A stretch of DNA of 31,560 nucleotides from positions 1 through 31,560 of IMG/VR virus record IMGVR_UViG_3300007735_000607; one strand, given 5' to 3'. Under the pieces are notes generated by a model, which was not told the origin of the DNA, searched no databases, and saw only the letters and a program-made list of their open reading frames with translations. A program made the position numbers and the translations under genes. The DNA comes from a virus. Position 1 is the first letter of the stretch; each line of letters opens with the position of its first letter. Below, in pieces: positions 31,383-31,560 of this stretch.

Positions 31383-31560
31383 ATGGCCTCACTATACAAC
31401 GCAGATCTAAAACCCATTGGTAAGGGTGTAAAAACACATCCTTACGACCACGCCACAAAACTGTTCTTGGCCGACAATTATAGACTGGCACCTAAACAAT
31501 CATTTTTGTTCTATGTAGTAATGAATGTTAATACTACAGCATTTGACAGTATCAGTAGCG
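31383..31560 (+). CDS. Start of a tail protein, cut by the window end
   Basis: Fifty-nine codons are visible from the ATG at 31383. The N-terminus reads MASLYNADLKPIGKGVKTH and then HATKLFLADNYRLAPKQSFLFYVVMNVN, similar in style to tube-like proteins encoded next to gp19 in marine T4-like phages. A second tube-type protein or a tube-baseplate adaptor (gp48/gp54 role) are both possible; too little is visible to decide. It follows a terminator and has its own late promoter, with no leader for a ribosome binding site. Confidence 0.6.
   Translation, partial: MASLYNADLKPIGKGVKTHPYDHATKLFLADNYRLAPKQSFLFYVVMNVNTTAFDSISS

Overview
This window is part of the genome of a T4-like (Tevenvirinae-type superfamily) contractile-tailed phage, probably from an uncultured aquatic lineage. 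The T4 head-gene run is intact on the plus strand: portal gp20, a small core protein, an acidic core protein (gp68-like), protease gp21, scaffold gp22 and major capsid protein gp23. Neck and tail genes (gp13, gp14, gp15, gp18, gp19, gp26) are also recognisable. Many T4-type late-promoter cores (NTAAATA) precede these genes. I saw no tRNA or rRNA gene, CRISPR array or integrase. The composition is AT-leaning. The host cannot be named from this sequence; two perfect sigma70-type promoters suggest an ordinary bacterial housekeeping polymerase.

Layout. 1-847: a GIY-YIG nuclease gene (5' end at or beyond the window edge), then about 440 bases of hairpin-rich non-coding sequence. 848-1905, minus strand: a small baseplate-hub-associated protein and gp26. 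1963-3993: a probable tape measure protein. 4024-10048: the head operon. 10200-10949: an orphan virion-type protein with its own promoter and terminator. 11040-18987: a fibre/adhesin cluster of six proteins, two of which share the same C-terminal domain. 19025-19768: a glycosyltransferase-like protein. 19761-23142, minus strand: Nudix hydrolase, gp15, gp14. 23209-25132, plus strand: an island of small probably early genes behind strong sigma70 promoters. 25179-26348: gp13. 26381-26992: dNMP kinase. 26976-27323, minus strand: a zinc/HNH-like protein. 27418-31324: an enlarged sheath gp18 and tube gp19. 31383 to the end: the start of another tail protein.

How the genes work together. gp68, gp22 and the small core protein form the prohead core, on which gp23 assembles around the gp20 portal; gp21 then processes core and capsid. 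gp13/gp14 form the neck. gp15 terminates the gp18/gp19 tail, whose length would be set by the tape measure and whose hub assembly uses gp26. The fibre cluster supplies host recognition. The kinase and Nudix enzyme belong to nucleotide metabolism.

The most notable signals are regulatory. (1) Four genes have a promoter placed so that the predicted transcription start falls on, or one base from, the A of the ATG (two sigma70 type, two late type), which implies leaderless mRNAs. (2) At gp13 and at the dNMP kinase, one compact element combines a terminator hairpin, a ribosome binding site in its 3' arm, and a promoter that would start RNA inside the hairpin. Read-through RNA would be terminated or have its start masked, while locally initiated RNA would be open. 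(3) Several late-promoter cores sit in the loops of short inverted repeats. On the protein side, a similar beta module recurs in gp14 and gp15 (and perhaps gp13), and the sheath carries two flagellin-hook-like inserts.
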